64,000 nucleotides of DNA, from contig CM076851.1 in the NCBI GenBank assembly GCA_039519185.1, positions 96,593,531-96,657,530 on the forward strand, written 5' to 3'. This DNA is from Astragalus membranaceus. Lineage: Eukaryota; Streptophyta; Magnoliopsida; Fabales; Fabaceae. The notes below the pieces were generated by a model. It was not told where the DNA came from. It saw only the letters and a list, made by a program, of their open reading frames with translations, and searched no databases. Below are positions 11,244-23,584 of the stretch, piece after piece. The stretch's first letter is position 1. Each line of letters starts with the position of its first letter. A program made the translations under genes and the position numbers.

Positions 11244-14187
11244 AGAATATTTTCGTCCTCGAAAATTTACCTGATTCGAACAACTCTGGATACGACTCCC
11301 GCATCCTGCTTTCCAGCTCCCACGTCATGCTTTCTCCGGCAGCTCCCAGCCAGACTACTTTCACCAAAGCGATCTCCTTGCCTCTAAGAGTCTTCACTTC
11401 ATGATCTTCAATACGCACAGGCATCGTCTCCACAGTGAATTACATGAGATGGATCTGAAACATACTTCCGAAGTTGCGACACATGAAACACATCGTGCAA
11501 GTTCGAAAGATTAGGCGGCAAGGCCACCCTATAAGCAACATTTCCCACTCTTTCCGAAATCTGATACGGACCGATAAAACGAGGCGTGAGCTTCTTAGAC
11601 TTCAAAGCGCGTCCAACACCGATTAAAGTGACTCTCAAAACTACATGCTCACCTGCTTGAAATTCTAAATCCTTCCTTCGCTTATCATGGTAACTCTTCT
11701 GTCTACTTTACACGGCTTTCATCTTCTCTCGGATCAATCTCACCTTCTCAGTTGTCTCTCGAACAATTTCCGGTCCAAGTACTACACTTTCCCCAGATTC
11801 ATACCAACATAGAGGAGTCCTACATCTCCGACCATACAACGCTTCAAAAGGTGCCATCCCAATACTAGAATGGTAACTGCTATTATAGGTGAACTCTATC
11901 AACGAAAGGTACGCATCCCACGAACCTCCTTGCTCCAGGACACAAGCCCTCAACAAATTCTCCAACGAATGAATAGTCCTCTCTGACTGACCATCCGTCT
12001 GAGGGTGATACGCCGAACTCAACCTCAACTTAGAACCCAACTCCGCTTGCAAACTCTTCCAAAAATCAGACGTGAACCTCAGATCCCTATCCGAAACGAC
12101 ACATAGCGGAACACCATGCAGCTTCACAATCTCTCGGATATAAATCTCTACCAACTTCGGCACTGGATATGTGATGTTAATAGGAACAAAATGAGCCGAC
12201 TTCGTTAGCCTATCAACAATCACCCACATAGCATCATGACCTCTCGCGGTATTTGGCAATCCCGTCACAAAGTCCATTGAAATACTATCCCAGTTCCATT
12301 CTGGAACCTCTAACGGTTGCATCAACCCTGCAGGCTTCTGATGTTCAACTTTCGACTTCTGACAAGTTAAACATGCATACACAAATTGCGCTACATCACG
12401 CTTCATCCCTTGCCACCAAAACAACTTCTTCAAGTCCTGATACATCTTAGTAGCTCCCGGATGAATACACAACTTACTCCTATGACTCTCTTCAAGAATT
12501 GCTTTCTTCATCTCCGCGTCATCAGGAATACAAATTCTATTACGGAACCTCAACACACCTTGCGCATCCAGCTTGAAATCATCATTCTCAGACTGATCGA
12601 TTCCAACCATCGAATCCACCAGCTTAACATCCAACTTCTGAGCTTCTCTGATACTGTCCAAAAAGTCGTTATTAATATTCAACATTCCCAACCTGACACT
12701 CTGCGGTGTCACTTCACAGACCAAACTCATATCTCTGAACTGCTCAATTAATTCCAACTCCTTAACCATCATTGCCGACATGTGTAGGGTCTTTCGACTT
12801 AACGCATCAGCTACGATATTAGCTCTTCCCGGATGATAATTTAACCCGAAATCATAATCCTTCAATAACTCCAACCACCGTCGTTGCCTCATATTCAATT
12901 CCTTCTGATCAAATAAATACTTCAAACTCCTATGGTCACTAAATACTTCAAATCTAGAACCATAAAGATAATGCCTCCAAATTTTCAGCACAAACACAAC
13001 CGCAGCAAGCTCTAAGTCATGCGTAGGATAATTCTTCTCATGAGTCCTCAACTGCCTCGACGCATAAGCAACTACCTTCCCATTCTGCATAAGCACACCT
13101 CCTAAACCCATCGTGGAAGCATCACAATACACCACAAAAGATTCTCCCGGATTGGGCAACGTCAAGATAGGAGACGTTGTCAATCTCTTCTTCAATTCGG
13201 CGAAACTCTCTTCACAACGAGCGTCCCACACAAAAGCTTTACCCTTGCACGTCGGCTGAGTTAGCGGGAGCGCTAACTTAGAAAATCCTTTAATGAACCT
13301 TCTATAATAACCAGCTAACCCCAAAAAGCTCCTAATCTCGGTAGCCGACTTTGGGGCTTCCCACCGCAACACAGCATCTACTTTAGACGGATCTACCGCA
13401 ATGCCACTACCTGAAATGACGTGACCAAGGAAACTTACTTCCTTCAACCAGAATTCACATTTAGACAACTTTGCATACAACTTCTTCTCTTTCAGGACCT
13501 CCAACACTAATCTCAATTGTTCTGCATGCTCTTCTTCCGACTTAGAGTAGACCAGAATATCATCGATGAATACCACCACAAACTGATTCAAGTAAGTATG
13601 GAAGATACGGTTCATGTATTCCATAAATACCCTCGGCGCGTTAGTAACACCAAAAGGCATCACCGAATACTCATAATGCCCATAACGCGCCCTAAAAGCC
13701 GTCTTCTGAATATCCTCATCTTTCACTTTAATCTGATGATAGCTCGACCGCAAATCAATCTTACTAAACACTTGAGCACCCACCAGCTGATCCATCAAGT
13801 CATCTATCCTTGGAAGTGGATATTTGTTCTTAACCGTTACCTTATTCAACTTCCTATAATTAACACAGAGCCTCATACTCCCATCTTTCTTCTTTACTAG
13901 CAACACAGGAGCTCCCCACGGCGACACACTTGGTCTCACAAACTTCTTTTCGAGCAAATCCTCAAGCTGCTTCTTCAATTGGGACAATTCTGATGCAGAC
14001 ATCCAGTACGGTGCCATAGAAACAGGTTTGGTACCAGGTACAAGATCAATAGCGAATTCCACTTCTCTCTTTGAAAGGTCGCCAAACTACGAGACCCAGC
14101 ATTCTCACCAGTATTCTGCTGACCCTCCACGGTCTGAGCCAAAGCAGCCAACGCAGCACCAATAGCAGCATCGTTCCTTCCAGCCAT
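11242..14187 (-). pseudogene. Element A gag-pol with gag/protease deletion
   Basis: The reading frame starts at 14187 with the gag N-terminus (MAGRNDAAIGAALAAL) and runs to about 14075 (SLATFQRE). It then jumps to the start of RT (FAIDLVPGTKP) in another frame, so gag core, zinc knuckles and protease are gone. A CTCTCT run at the joint may be the microhomology used. From 14062 a 784-residue ORF holds RT (FIDDILVYS near residue 168), RNase H (YCDASTMGLGG), integrase zinc region (HPGATKMYQDL, CLTCQKSK) and the D-D-E core (VDRLTKSAHF, SDRDLRF, YHPQTDGQSERT). It ends at an in-frame stop near 11705. The C-terminal domain continues to 11242 with one further frameshift near 11445. RT and integrase core look intact, but the element cannot make its own particle. 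Confidence 0.92.
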
Positions 14188-14289
14188 CTCAACTAATCAC
14201 TACAACATAAGCAACAGTTAGAACTAATCGACAATACTTGATCGTCAATGACACAGTAACTTGACAACTTGGCCGGACAGACCGAAACT

Positions 14290-14301
14290 GCTCTGATACC
14301 A
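14290..14301 (-). other. Element A primer-binding site (initiator tRNA-Met)
   Basis: On the minus strand TGGTATCAGAGC lies four bases inside the 5' LTR end. It is complementary to the 3' end of plant initiator methionine tRNA, the usual primer of these elements. Identical sites are found in B and E. Confidence 0.9.
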
Positions 14302-14305
14302 CTAA

Positions 14306-15624
14306 TGTAACACCCCATTTCTACCCGGCAAAATAATGCAAAAATATCAGAGTTCATAAAAAATCTTTTTCAACAACCAATGGAGTGCCACATTTACTTC
14401 GTGAAAGCAACGAGTTATTTCGCTTTTGAAAACTGTTATATAACACGTTTGGACGAACCGATAAAACAACCATTTTAATCCTCAGAAACAATTCATCTTT
14501 AAAAACTACGCAGCGGATTCACAACATGTCAAATTAAATAATCGTTGCGTCTTAACAACTCAAGACAGCTCAGTAAACATCAAAATGGCAACATAACGGC
14601 TTAAGGCTCCAACAACGAAATAACAAAGCAAACAGTATTATAACGCGTGTTCATTCCCCCGAGTGTTACATATCAGAGCGACGACACCGACTCGATCAAA
14701 CGAAGGTGAACTGCCTTCATTCGGGATTACCTGCACGTTACCAACATTGGGGTAACATTCAAACAGAAGGGGTGAGATATCGCACTATATAATCTGATAC
14801 ATGAAAAACAATATATAATTCAGGTCAATTCATCACTTAACAGCAGTCAAAATCATCTCATTCACATAAGTATGCACATAATGCGAAATGTGACTCAACT
14901 CAGGGCCACCGCCCTATAATGCATGTGGTACCATAATTCAAGCCCGTAAATAGGGGTATCAACATCGCAACATCGTCGTCGTGGTTTTGAGCATAGCTCC
15001 ATCGTAAAAATATGCTATGCATGCGACGCTATGTAAATGGACAAACAAATAACAACGGTTACATAGCAACGCACAACATCGGAAAGCAACATTGGCCGTA
15101 GGCCTATAACACATCACCTGCCAATAAATAGAGGCAAATTCATCTTCGTACGACCTTCGTCGTCAACAATTTACAACTTAGCATTTTCCAACATTTTGGC
15201 AACATCGCAATATTTTAGCCACTTTCAACATTTTGGCAACGTTGGGCCTAATCACATATTCAACATCATTTTAAATAACAATCGTGAAATTCACATTTGG
15301 GCAGCCACACTTGGCGCCCCTGGCGCCCACTGCGCCAAGCAACACAATTGACAGCCAAACTGGCGCCCATGATGCCCAGCAGCACAACGGGCAGCCAAAC
15401 TGGCGGCCTTGGCGCCCATGGCGCCCAGCAATGCAACACTGCACAAGGCAGCCTGATTTAGGCGCCCATGGCGCCCCTGCGCCAGATACAGCACGAGGCA
15501 GCCTGATTTAGGCGCCCATGGCGCCCCTGCGCCAGACACAGCACGCAACAACAGCAACCGGGAAGCCAATCTTGGCGCCCTTGGCGCCCATGCGCCAGGA
15601 CAGCACAGCCACAACATTGGTGCC
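14306..15624 (-). repeat. Element A 5' LTR, first part (split by B)
   Basis: The LTR begins TGTAACACCCC at 14306 and parallels 8918 onward with small differences (for example a 3-base indel near 14410). Composite B interrupts it at 15624/15625 within the GGCGCC array. The last five bases, GTGCC, are the target duplication. Confidence 0.95.
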
Positions 15625-16887
15625 TGTAACACCCCCTTTCTACCCAGGAAATTTGTGGCAAAAATCAGAGTTTCAAAAACATTTCTCACTACACCCACAA
15701 GGGATGCCACATTTTCACCATTAAAACACCACACGCCAATAATAAAGTTCACCATTAAAATAGTGCGATACATAACACGTCATAAATAACTCCATCACCA
15801 CGCAGCGGAATAAAAATAAAGGTTCAACAAATAATCATAACATCATCATAAACTTCAGAAATTAAAAGATACAGACAACTAATAAAAACTAGCGTTCATC
15901 CCCGCGAGTGCTACGTATCAGAGCGACGACACCGACTCTACTAGCGAATGTAGACATGCCGTCACTCGCAATCACCTGCACGTTACCAAAATAGGGGTAG
16001 CATTCAAACAGAAGGGGTGAGATATCTAACATTATAATAGCATATATGATAGACAATATGCTAGAGTTACGACAACTATATCTACCGCTTCACAACAACA
16101 TCAAATTACAAATCACCAAGAATTATCACCAACATCATGAGTAAGTATATGAGATGCAACCCACACCAACGGGTATATGCATGTGGTACCAATCATCACC
16201 AATAAAATAGCCAATATGGGCCTCATCACCTGTATGAGCATCACTATCATCACCTATAGCTCCAAGGCCGAAGCCTCCATCACCAAAATAATGCATATGA
16301 AATGTATGCGACACCATGGACAATGCACCGGAGACAATCAACAACAATAGTCATCTATGTGACACAATCAACACCAATATCAACAAATGGTCATAGACCC
16401 ATCACCTATCACCTTAGCCAATAAAATAGGCACATCACCTGTTATTCATCACCAAGAACACCAATCATCACCAATAACACCAATCATCACCAATAACACC
16501 AACACCTATAGGACAGTCTAACAACTTGACCGACAACCACCGACACCAAAGACACCAATAGATTTATAACGTTAATGGCAACAACAATTTTACGACACCA
16601 ATGACAACACCAATTTACAACACCAATGACAACGACAATCTAACAACACCGAGGATAACGACAATTTACATCACCTGGAACAACAACGACTTTGCAACAC
16701 CAATGCCAACAACAATTATACGACACGAATGACAATACCAATTTACCACACCATTGACAACGACCACCGGAGCAGCCACCCAGGCGCCCAGTCACCAGCA
16801 CCCACAGACAGGCAGCCAATCATGGCGTCTACGGCGCCCACTGCGCCAAACAGCACAGGGCAGCCACATAAGGCGCCCACTGCAGCA

Positions 16888-17072
16888 GTCTCAGTAAATT
16901 CGACTGCAGTTGTCTCAGTAAATTCGACAGCTTCTGTCTCAGCAACTTCGACAGCTTCTGTCTCAGTAACTTCGACAGCTTCTGTCTCAGTGACTTCGAT
17001 AGCTTCTGTCTCGGCAACTTCGACAGCTTCTGTCTCGGCAACTTCGACAGCTTCTATCTCAGCAACTTCAGA
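16888..17072 (-). repeat. 24-bp minisatellite in B LTR1, eight copies
   Basis: The unit is GTCTCAGCAACTTCGACAGC plus TTCT, with variants TCAGTAAATT, TCAGTGACTT and TCGGCAACTT. The period of 24 keeps all frames, so it reads as a repeated peptide on either strand. LTR3 has six copies (40883-41019) and LTR2 has none. Confidence 0.9.
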
Positions 17073-17084
17073 CTTGGCGCCCAG

Positions 17085-17290
17085 CAACAGGGCGCCTAGC
17101 ACAACAGCAACAAAACAGACATGGCGCCCAGGAGCAGGGCCCTAAGCACAACCGCAACACAAACTGATATGGCGCCTAGGAGCAGGGCGCCTAGCACAAC
17201 CGCAACACTAACTGACATGGCGCCCAGGAGCAGGGTGCCTGGCACAACAGCAACAAGGCAGACCTGGCCCCCAGGATCAGGGCGCCTATT
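17085..17290. repeat. 48-bp GGCGCCCAGGAGCAGGG repeat in B LTR1
   Basis: About four units of roughly 48 bases pair a GCGCC block (gcgcccaggagcagggc) with a CA-rich spacer (agcacaaccgcaacac). The matching array in LTR3 is at about 41068-41235. Confidence 0.8.
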
Positions 17291-18020
17291 CCAACAACCA
17301 AGACAGCAACAGCACAACAGCAACACAGGACCAAGGCGCCCATGGCGCCCAGGGGACAGAACACGCGCAACAAAAACAAACCCCATGCGCCCATGGCGCC
17401 CAATACAACAACGACGCAACAACCATCAAACACCACATATGCAAACACAACATCACCAATGGCACCCATGGCGCCTAAGAACATATTTTTTTCAGATTTT
17501 CACCATGATCAATCACCAACACCAGATTGAAATAAATCACTCATACATACAAAATCACCAAACAATTATCTATCAATCATCAAACAACATCAAAGGGTAA
17601 CATAGAGCCTATCTCCCACATAATCCCCATCATACACCCTATTATAAAGGTAGAACCCACCCTTACCTTAGATTTGCCGAATACGAGATCTCCTAGCACG
17701 AAAACTCCAAAGAACCACAGCAACAAGAGCTCCTCTCCTCTTCTCCTTGGTTCGCCTCGCCCCTCTCTTCTCTCTTCGCGACTCTCTTTCTTTTCTCTCT
17801 CCAAAAATACGCTATGCTCCAAAACCCTAACTAATGCTCTCCTTCATGCGCCTAGGCCCTTGGGCTCTTGGATCACGGGCCCCCTATACTATTCAACTTA
17901 ATCACTAGACACCACTCCCTGATTTAAATAAAACACCATATAATTATCTTAATATAACTATACTAATAAAATACCTAAATAATTTAATTAAATAAATAAT
18001 TAAATTATTTGTGCGTTACA

Positions 18021-18034
18021 ACTCTCCCCCACTT
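18021..18034 (-). other. Polypurine tract of B internal region 1
   Basis: Minus-strand AAGTGGGGGAGAGT directly precedes LTR1, as in element A. Confidence 0.85.
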
Positions 18035-18046
18035 AGAATATTTCGT

Positions 18047-21000
18047 CCTCAAAATTTACCTGATTCAAACAGCTCGGGATAGGACTCCCGCATCTTGCTC
18101 TCCCGCTCCCACGTCATGCTCTCTCCGGCAGCTCCTAGCCAGACTACTTTCACCAACGCAATCTCCTTGCCTCTTAGAATTTTCACCTCATGATCTTCGA
18201 TTCGTACAGGCATCGTCTCCACCGTGAGATTATCCCGTACCTCCACCTCATCCATGCGGATTACATGGGATGGATCTGAAATGTACTTCCGAAGTTGCGA
18301 CACATGAAACACGTCATGCAAATTCGAAAGGTTAGGCGGTAAAGCCACTCTATATGCAACATTCCCGACTCTCTCCGAAATCTGATAAGGACCAATGAAA
18401 CGAGGAGTGAGCTTCTTCGACTTCAAAGCACGTCCAACACCGGTCACTGGAGTGACTCTCAAAAATACATGCTCACCCGCTTGAAACTCCAAATCTTTCC
18501 TCCGCTTGTCGTGTTAACTCTTCTGTCGACTCTGCGAAGCCTTCATCTTCTCACGAATCAACTTCACTTTTTCAGTTGTCTCTCGAACAATCTCCGGTCC
18601 AAGCACCACACTCTCTCCCGACTCATACCAACACAGCGGGGTTCTACACTTCTGACCATATAATGCCTTAAAAGGTGCCATAATGGTAACTGTTGTTATA
18701 CGTGAAGTCTATCAGTGGAAGGTAGGAATCCCACGAACCTCCTTGTTCCAAAACACAAGTCCTCAACAAATCTTCTAATGACTGAATTGTCCTCTCTGAC
18801 TGACCATCTGTCTGAGGATGATATGCCGAACTCAACCTCAACTTAGACCCCAACTTTTCTTGTAAACTCTTCCAGAAATCTGAAGTGAACCTCAGATCTC
18901 TATCCGAAACAATACTCATAGGAACCCCATGAAGCTTCACAATCTCCCGGATATAAATATCCGCCAACTTCGACACCGGATACGTGATGCTGAAAGGAAC
19001 AAAATGAGACAATTTTGTTAACCTGTCAACAATCACCCAAATTGCATCACACCCTTTCGCAGTATTAGGCAATTCCGTCACAAAGTCCATCGAAATGCTA
19101 TCCCATTTCCACTCTGGAATTTCTAACGGTTGCATCAGTATAGCAGGCTTCTGATGCTCAACCTTTGACTTCTGGCAAGTCAAACATGCATAAACGAACT
19201 GCGCCACATCTCGCTTCATACCAGGCCACCAAAAAAAAAACTTCTTCAGGTCTTGATGCATCTTTGTGGCTCCCGGATGAATACTTAACTTACTTCTGTG
19301 ACTCTCTTCAAGAATTGCTCTCTTCATGTCTGCATCATCAGGAATGCAAATTCTACCACGGAACCTCAACACACCTTGGGAATCCAACCTGAAATCCTCA
19401 TTCTTAAATTGATCACTCTCAACCAACAAGTCTACCAGCTTAACATCTGTTTTCTGGGCCTCTCTGATGCTGTCCAGAAAATCATAAATCCTCATTCTTA
19501 TATTGATCACTCTCAACCATCAAGTCTACCAGCTTAACATCTGTTTTCTGGGCCTCTCTGATGCTGTCCAGAAAATCATTACCAATCTTCAACATCCCTA
19601 ACTTAACACTCTGAGGTGTCGCTTCACAAACCAGACTCATATCTCTGAACTCCTCAATCAGTTCTAACTCCTTAACCATCATTGCCGACATATGCAAAGT
19701 CTTCCGGCTCAAAGCATCGGCCAGGACATTAGCTTTGTCTGAGTGATAGTTCAAACCGAAATCATAGTCCTTCAACAACTCCAACCATCGTCGCTGCCTT
19801 TTATTCAACTCCTTCTGGTCAAACAAATACCTCAAGCTCTTATGATCACTAAACACCTCAAATCTAGAACCATAGAGATAGTGCCTCCAAATCTTCAGCA
19901 CAAAGACCACTGCAGCTAATTCCAAGTCATGCGTAGGATAATTCTTCTCATGAACCCTTAACCGACTCGATGCATACGCAATAACCTTCCCATCCTGCAT
20001 AAGCACACCACCCAGACCCACTTTTGAAGCATCACAATACACCACAAACGACCCTTCCGGATTGGGCAACATCAAGACAGGAGACGTTGTCAATCTCTTC
20101 TTCAATTCCAAGAAACTTTCTTCACAACGGGGATCCCAAACAAAAGCCTTTCCTTTGCAGGTTAACTGAGTTAACGGAAGTGCTAACTTAGAAAAACCTT
20201 CAATGAATCTTCTATAATAGCCGGCCAATCCCAAAAAGCTTCTAATTTCAGTAGCCGACTTTGGAGCTTCCCAATTCAACACTGCTTCTACTTTCGACGG
20301 ATCCACCGCAATACCACTACCAGAAATGACATGACCGAGAAAACTCACTTCCTTCATCAACTTCCGCAACTGACTAGCGGATAACAGACCAGACTCCTCT
20401 TCTTCAAAACTCACCGACTTGCTACGACAATTAATATGGACATGGTTATGCTCTAACCAGTTCATACCCAAGATTACATCCAATCCGCTCAACGACAAAC
20501 AAACAAAATCCACAACAAAGTCTCTGTCGAAGATCGACAAGGGACACTGAGAACACACTAGAGAGGTAGTTACCGACCCATTAGCTGAAGTGTCGACAAC
20601 CATCTTTCCATTCATAGCAGACAATACAAGACCCAACTTCTTACAACAATCAGCAGCGATAAAGCAATGAGTAGCACCAGTATCAACAATAGATTTTAAA
20701 GGAGTACCATTAATGAAGCACGTACCTCCAATAAGTCCATCATCTTCAGTAGGCTCTTCACCTGCCAAAGCGAACACTTTTCCACTGGACCTTTCTTTCT
20801 TCGGCTTCGGACACTGAGTACTAATGTGCCCTCCTTCACCACAGTTGTAGCAGACCACCTCCTTACGCTCACACTCAGCCACCACATGACCCTCCTTACC
20901 ACAACGGTAACACTTCTTCACTTCAGCTTTGCACACGTTACTCTTGTGACCAGCTTTGCCACATTTGTAACATACAATGCTAGCAGGAGCATCTCCCCCA

Positions 21001-21733
21001 CTAGTCTTCTTGCCATCAGCAGCTTTCTATTTACCCTTACCAGCAGGAACATCATACGGCTTACCACGACTTTGAAATTTACTCCTCTTCTCATTCATAA
21101 TCTTGTAGTGAGCATTGTTGTCTTCCTCATAAATTCTGCAGCTATCAATCAAGTTGGAGAAAACACGGATCTTCTGGTAACCAATCGCCTTCTTAATCTC
21201 AGGACGCAGCCCATTCTCAAACTTAATGCACTTGGAAAACTCAGCAGTAGCCTCACTGTAATGCGGATAAAACTTTGCTAATTCCACGAACTTAGCAGCA
21301 TACTCAGTCACAGACATATTCCCATGTTTCAGCTCCAGGAACTCAATCTCTTTCTTACCTCGGACATCCTCCGGAGAATATTTTCTCATAAACTCCTTGC
21401 GGAACACAGCCCAAGTAATCTCTTCGTTTGTAGTCTCCAATCTCTGCTTAGCCTCTAACCACCAGTCATCGGCCTCCTCTGCCAGCATATGCGTACCATA
21501 ACGGACCTTCTGTGTCGGAGGGCAGTCCATCACACGAAAGATCCTCTCCATCTCTTTCAACCAAGCTAAAGCCCCATCGGGATCATACCTGCCCTTAAGG
21601 TAGGCGGATTCTCTCTCTGAAAGGTAGCCAAACTACGAGACCCAACATTCTCACCAGCATTCTGCTGACCCTCCACAACCTGAGCCATAGCAGCCAACGC
21701 AGCAGCAATAGCAGCATCGTTCCTTCCAGCCAT
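18047..21733 (-). pseudogene. B internal region 1: gag-protease-RNase H-integrase, RT core deleted
   Basis: The frame begins at 21733 with MAGRNDAAIAAALAAMAQ. A one-base loss near 21597 breaks gag and a stop near 21027 interrupts it again. Zinc knuckles (CYRCGKEGH, CYNCGEGGH) and the protease motif VDTGATHCF (about 20675) follow. After LLSASQLRKLM the frame passes straight into KEVSFLGHVIS, the very end of RT, so the catalytic palm with FIDD is missing. RNase H (YCDASKVGLGG) and integrase (HPGATKMHQDL, SDRDLRF, YHPQTDGQSER) follow. A 94-bp tandem duplication (19393-19580) shifts the frame, and a stop near 18515 precedes the C-terminal domain. Confidence 0.92.
19393..19580. repeat. 94-bp tandem duplication in B internal region 1
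   Basis: Two copies with period 94 (19393-19486 and 19487-19580) lie between RNase H and integrase. Because 94 is not a multiple of three, the duplication disrupts the frame. Internal region 2 has a single copy at the matching place (24950-25040), so it arose after the two regions separated. Confidence 0.88.
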
Positions 21734-21836
21734 CTCAACTAATCACTACAATCATAGGCAACAGTCAGAACTAATTGACAATACTTGATCGTCAATGACA
21801 AAATAACTTGACAACTTGGCCGGACAGACCGAAACT

Positions 21837-21848
21837 GCTCTGATACCA
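21837..21848 (-). other. Primer-binding site of B internal region 1
   Basis: Minus-strand TGGTATCAGAGC, four bases from LTR2, complementary to the initiator tRNA-Met 3' end. Confidence 0.9.
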
Positions 21849-21852
21849 CTAA

Positions 21853-23558
21853 CGTAACACCCATTTTCTACCGGGAAAATTTTTGGCAAAAATCAGAGTT
21901 TCAAAAACATTTCTCACTACACCCACAAGGGATGCCACATTTTCACCATTAAAACACCACACACCAATAATAAAGTTCACCATTAAAATAGTGCGATACA
22001 TAGCACGTCATAAATAACTCCATCACCACGCAGCGGAATAAAAATAAAGGTTCAACAAATAATCATAACATCATCATAAACTTCAGAAATTAAAAGATAA
22101 AGACAACTAATAAAAACTAGCGTTCATCCCCCCCGAGTGCTACGTATCAGAGCGACGACACCGACTCTACTTGCGAAGGTAGACATGCCTTCACTCACAA
22201 TCACCTGCACGTCACCAACATAGGGGTAACATTCAAACAGAAGGGGTGAGATATCTAACATTATAATAGCATATATGATAGGCAATATGCTAGAGTTACG
22301 ACAACTATATCTACCGCTTCACAACAACATCAAATTACAAATCACCAAGAATTATCACCAACATCATGAGTAAGTATATGAGATGCAACCCACACCAACG
22401 GGTATATGCATGTGGTACCAATCATCACCAATAAAATAGCCAATATGGGCATCATCACCTGTATGAGCATCACCATCATCACCTATAGCTCCAAGGCCGA
22501 AGCCTCCATCACCAAAATAATGCATATGAAATGTATGCGACACCATGGACAATGCACCAGAGACAATCAACAACAATAGTCATCTATGTGACACAATCAA
22601 CACCAATATCAACAAATGGTCATAGACCCATTACCTTAGCCAATAAATTAGGCACATCACCTGTTATTCATCACCAAGAACACCAATCATCACCAATAAC
22701 ACCAATCATCACCAATAACACCAACACCTATAGGACAGAGTAACAACTTGACCGACAACCACCGACACCAAAGACACCAATAGATTTACAACGTTAATGG
22801 CAACAACAATTTTACGACACCAATGACAACACCAATTTACAACACCAATGACAACGACAATCTTACAACACCGAGGATAACGAAAATTTACATCACCTGG
22901 AACAACAACGACTTTGCAACACCAAAGCCAACAACAGTTATACGACACGAATGACAATACCAATTTACCACACCATTGACAACGACCACCGGGGCAGCCA
23001 CCCATGGCGCCTAAGAACATATTTTTTTTCAGATTTTCACCATGATCAATCACCAACACAAGATTGAAATAAATCACTAATACATACAAAATCACCAAAC
23101 AATTATCTATCAATAATCAAACAACATCATAGGGCAACATAGAGCCTATCTCCCACATAACCCCCATCATACACCCTATTATAAAGGTAGAACCCACCCT
23201 TACCTTAGATTTGCCGAATACGAGATCTCCTAGCACGAAAACTCCAAAGAACCACAGCAACAAGAGCTCCTCTCCTCTTCTCCTTGGTTCGCCTCGCCCC
23301 TCTCTTCTCTCTTCGCGACTCTCTTTCTTTTCTCTCTCCAAAAATACGCTATGCTCCAAAACCCTAACTAATGCTCTCCTTCATGCGCCTAGGCCCTTGG
23401 GCTCTTGGATCACGGGCCCCCTTCTACTATTCAACTTAATCACTAGACACCACTCCCTGATTTAAATAAAACACCATATAATTATCTTAATATAACTATA
23501 CTAATAAAATACCTAAATAATTTAATTAAATAAATAATTAAATTATTTGGGCGTTACA
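21853..23558 (-). repeat. Composite B LTR2 (internal, shared)
   Basis: 1706 bp. It serves both internal regions: the primer-binding site of region 1 abuts one end and the polypurine tract of region 2 abuts the other. Its outer base is changed, so it starts CGTAACACCC instead of TGTAACACCC. It has lost about 0.7 kb holding all GGCGCC and minisatellite repeats, with the joint near 22995 (GGGGCAGCCACCCATGGCGC). Confidence 0.92.
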
Positions 23559-23572
23559 ACTCTCCCCCACTT
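23559..23572 (-). other. Polypurine tract of B internal region 2
   Basis: Same minus-strand AAGTGGGGGAGAGT sequence, directly before LTR2. Confidence 0.85.
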
Positions 23573-23584
23573 AGAATATTTCGT

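Larger units (their letters stand above)
15625..18020 (-). repeat. Composite B LTR1 (outer 3' LTR)
   Basis: 2396 bp, TGTAACACCCC to GTGCGTTACA. It contains TCACCAA/ACACCAAT-rich repeats (about 16380-16700), GGCGCC units, eight copies of a 24-base repeat (16888-17072) and several 48-base GGCGCCCAGGAGCAGGG units (about 17085-17290). A 70-residue open frame at 16135-16347 recurs in the other B LTRs but is probably incidental. Confidence 0.93.

Noticed and set aside
14290..14301. tRNA-Met fragment as a tRNA gene
   Set aside because: Only the 12-base primer-binding complement is present, repeated identically beside four LTRs. No tRNA body is found.
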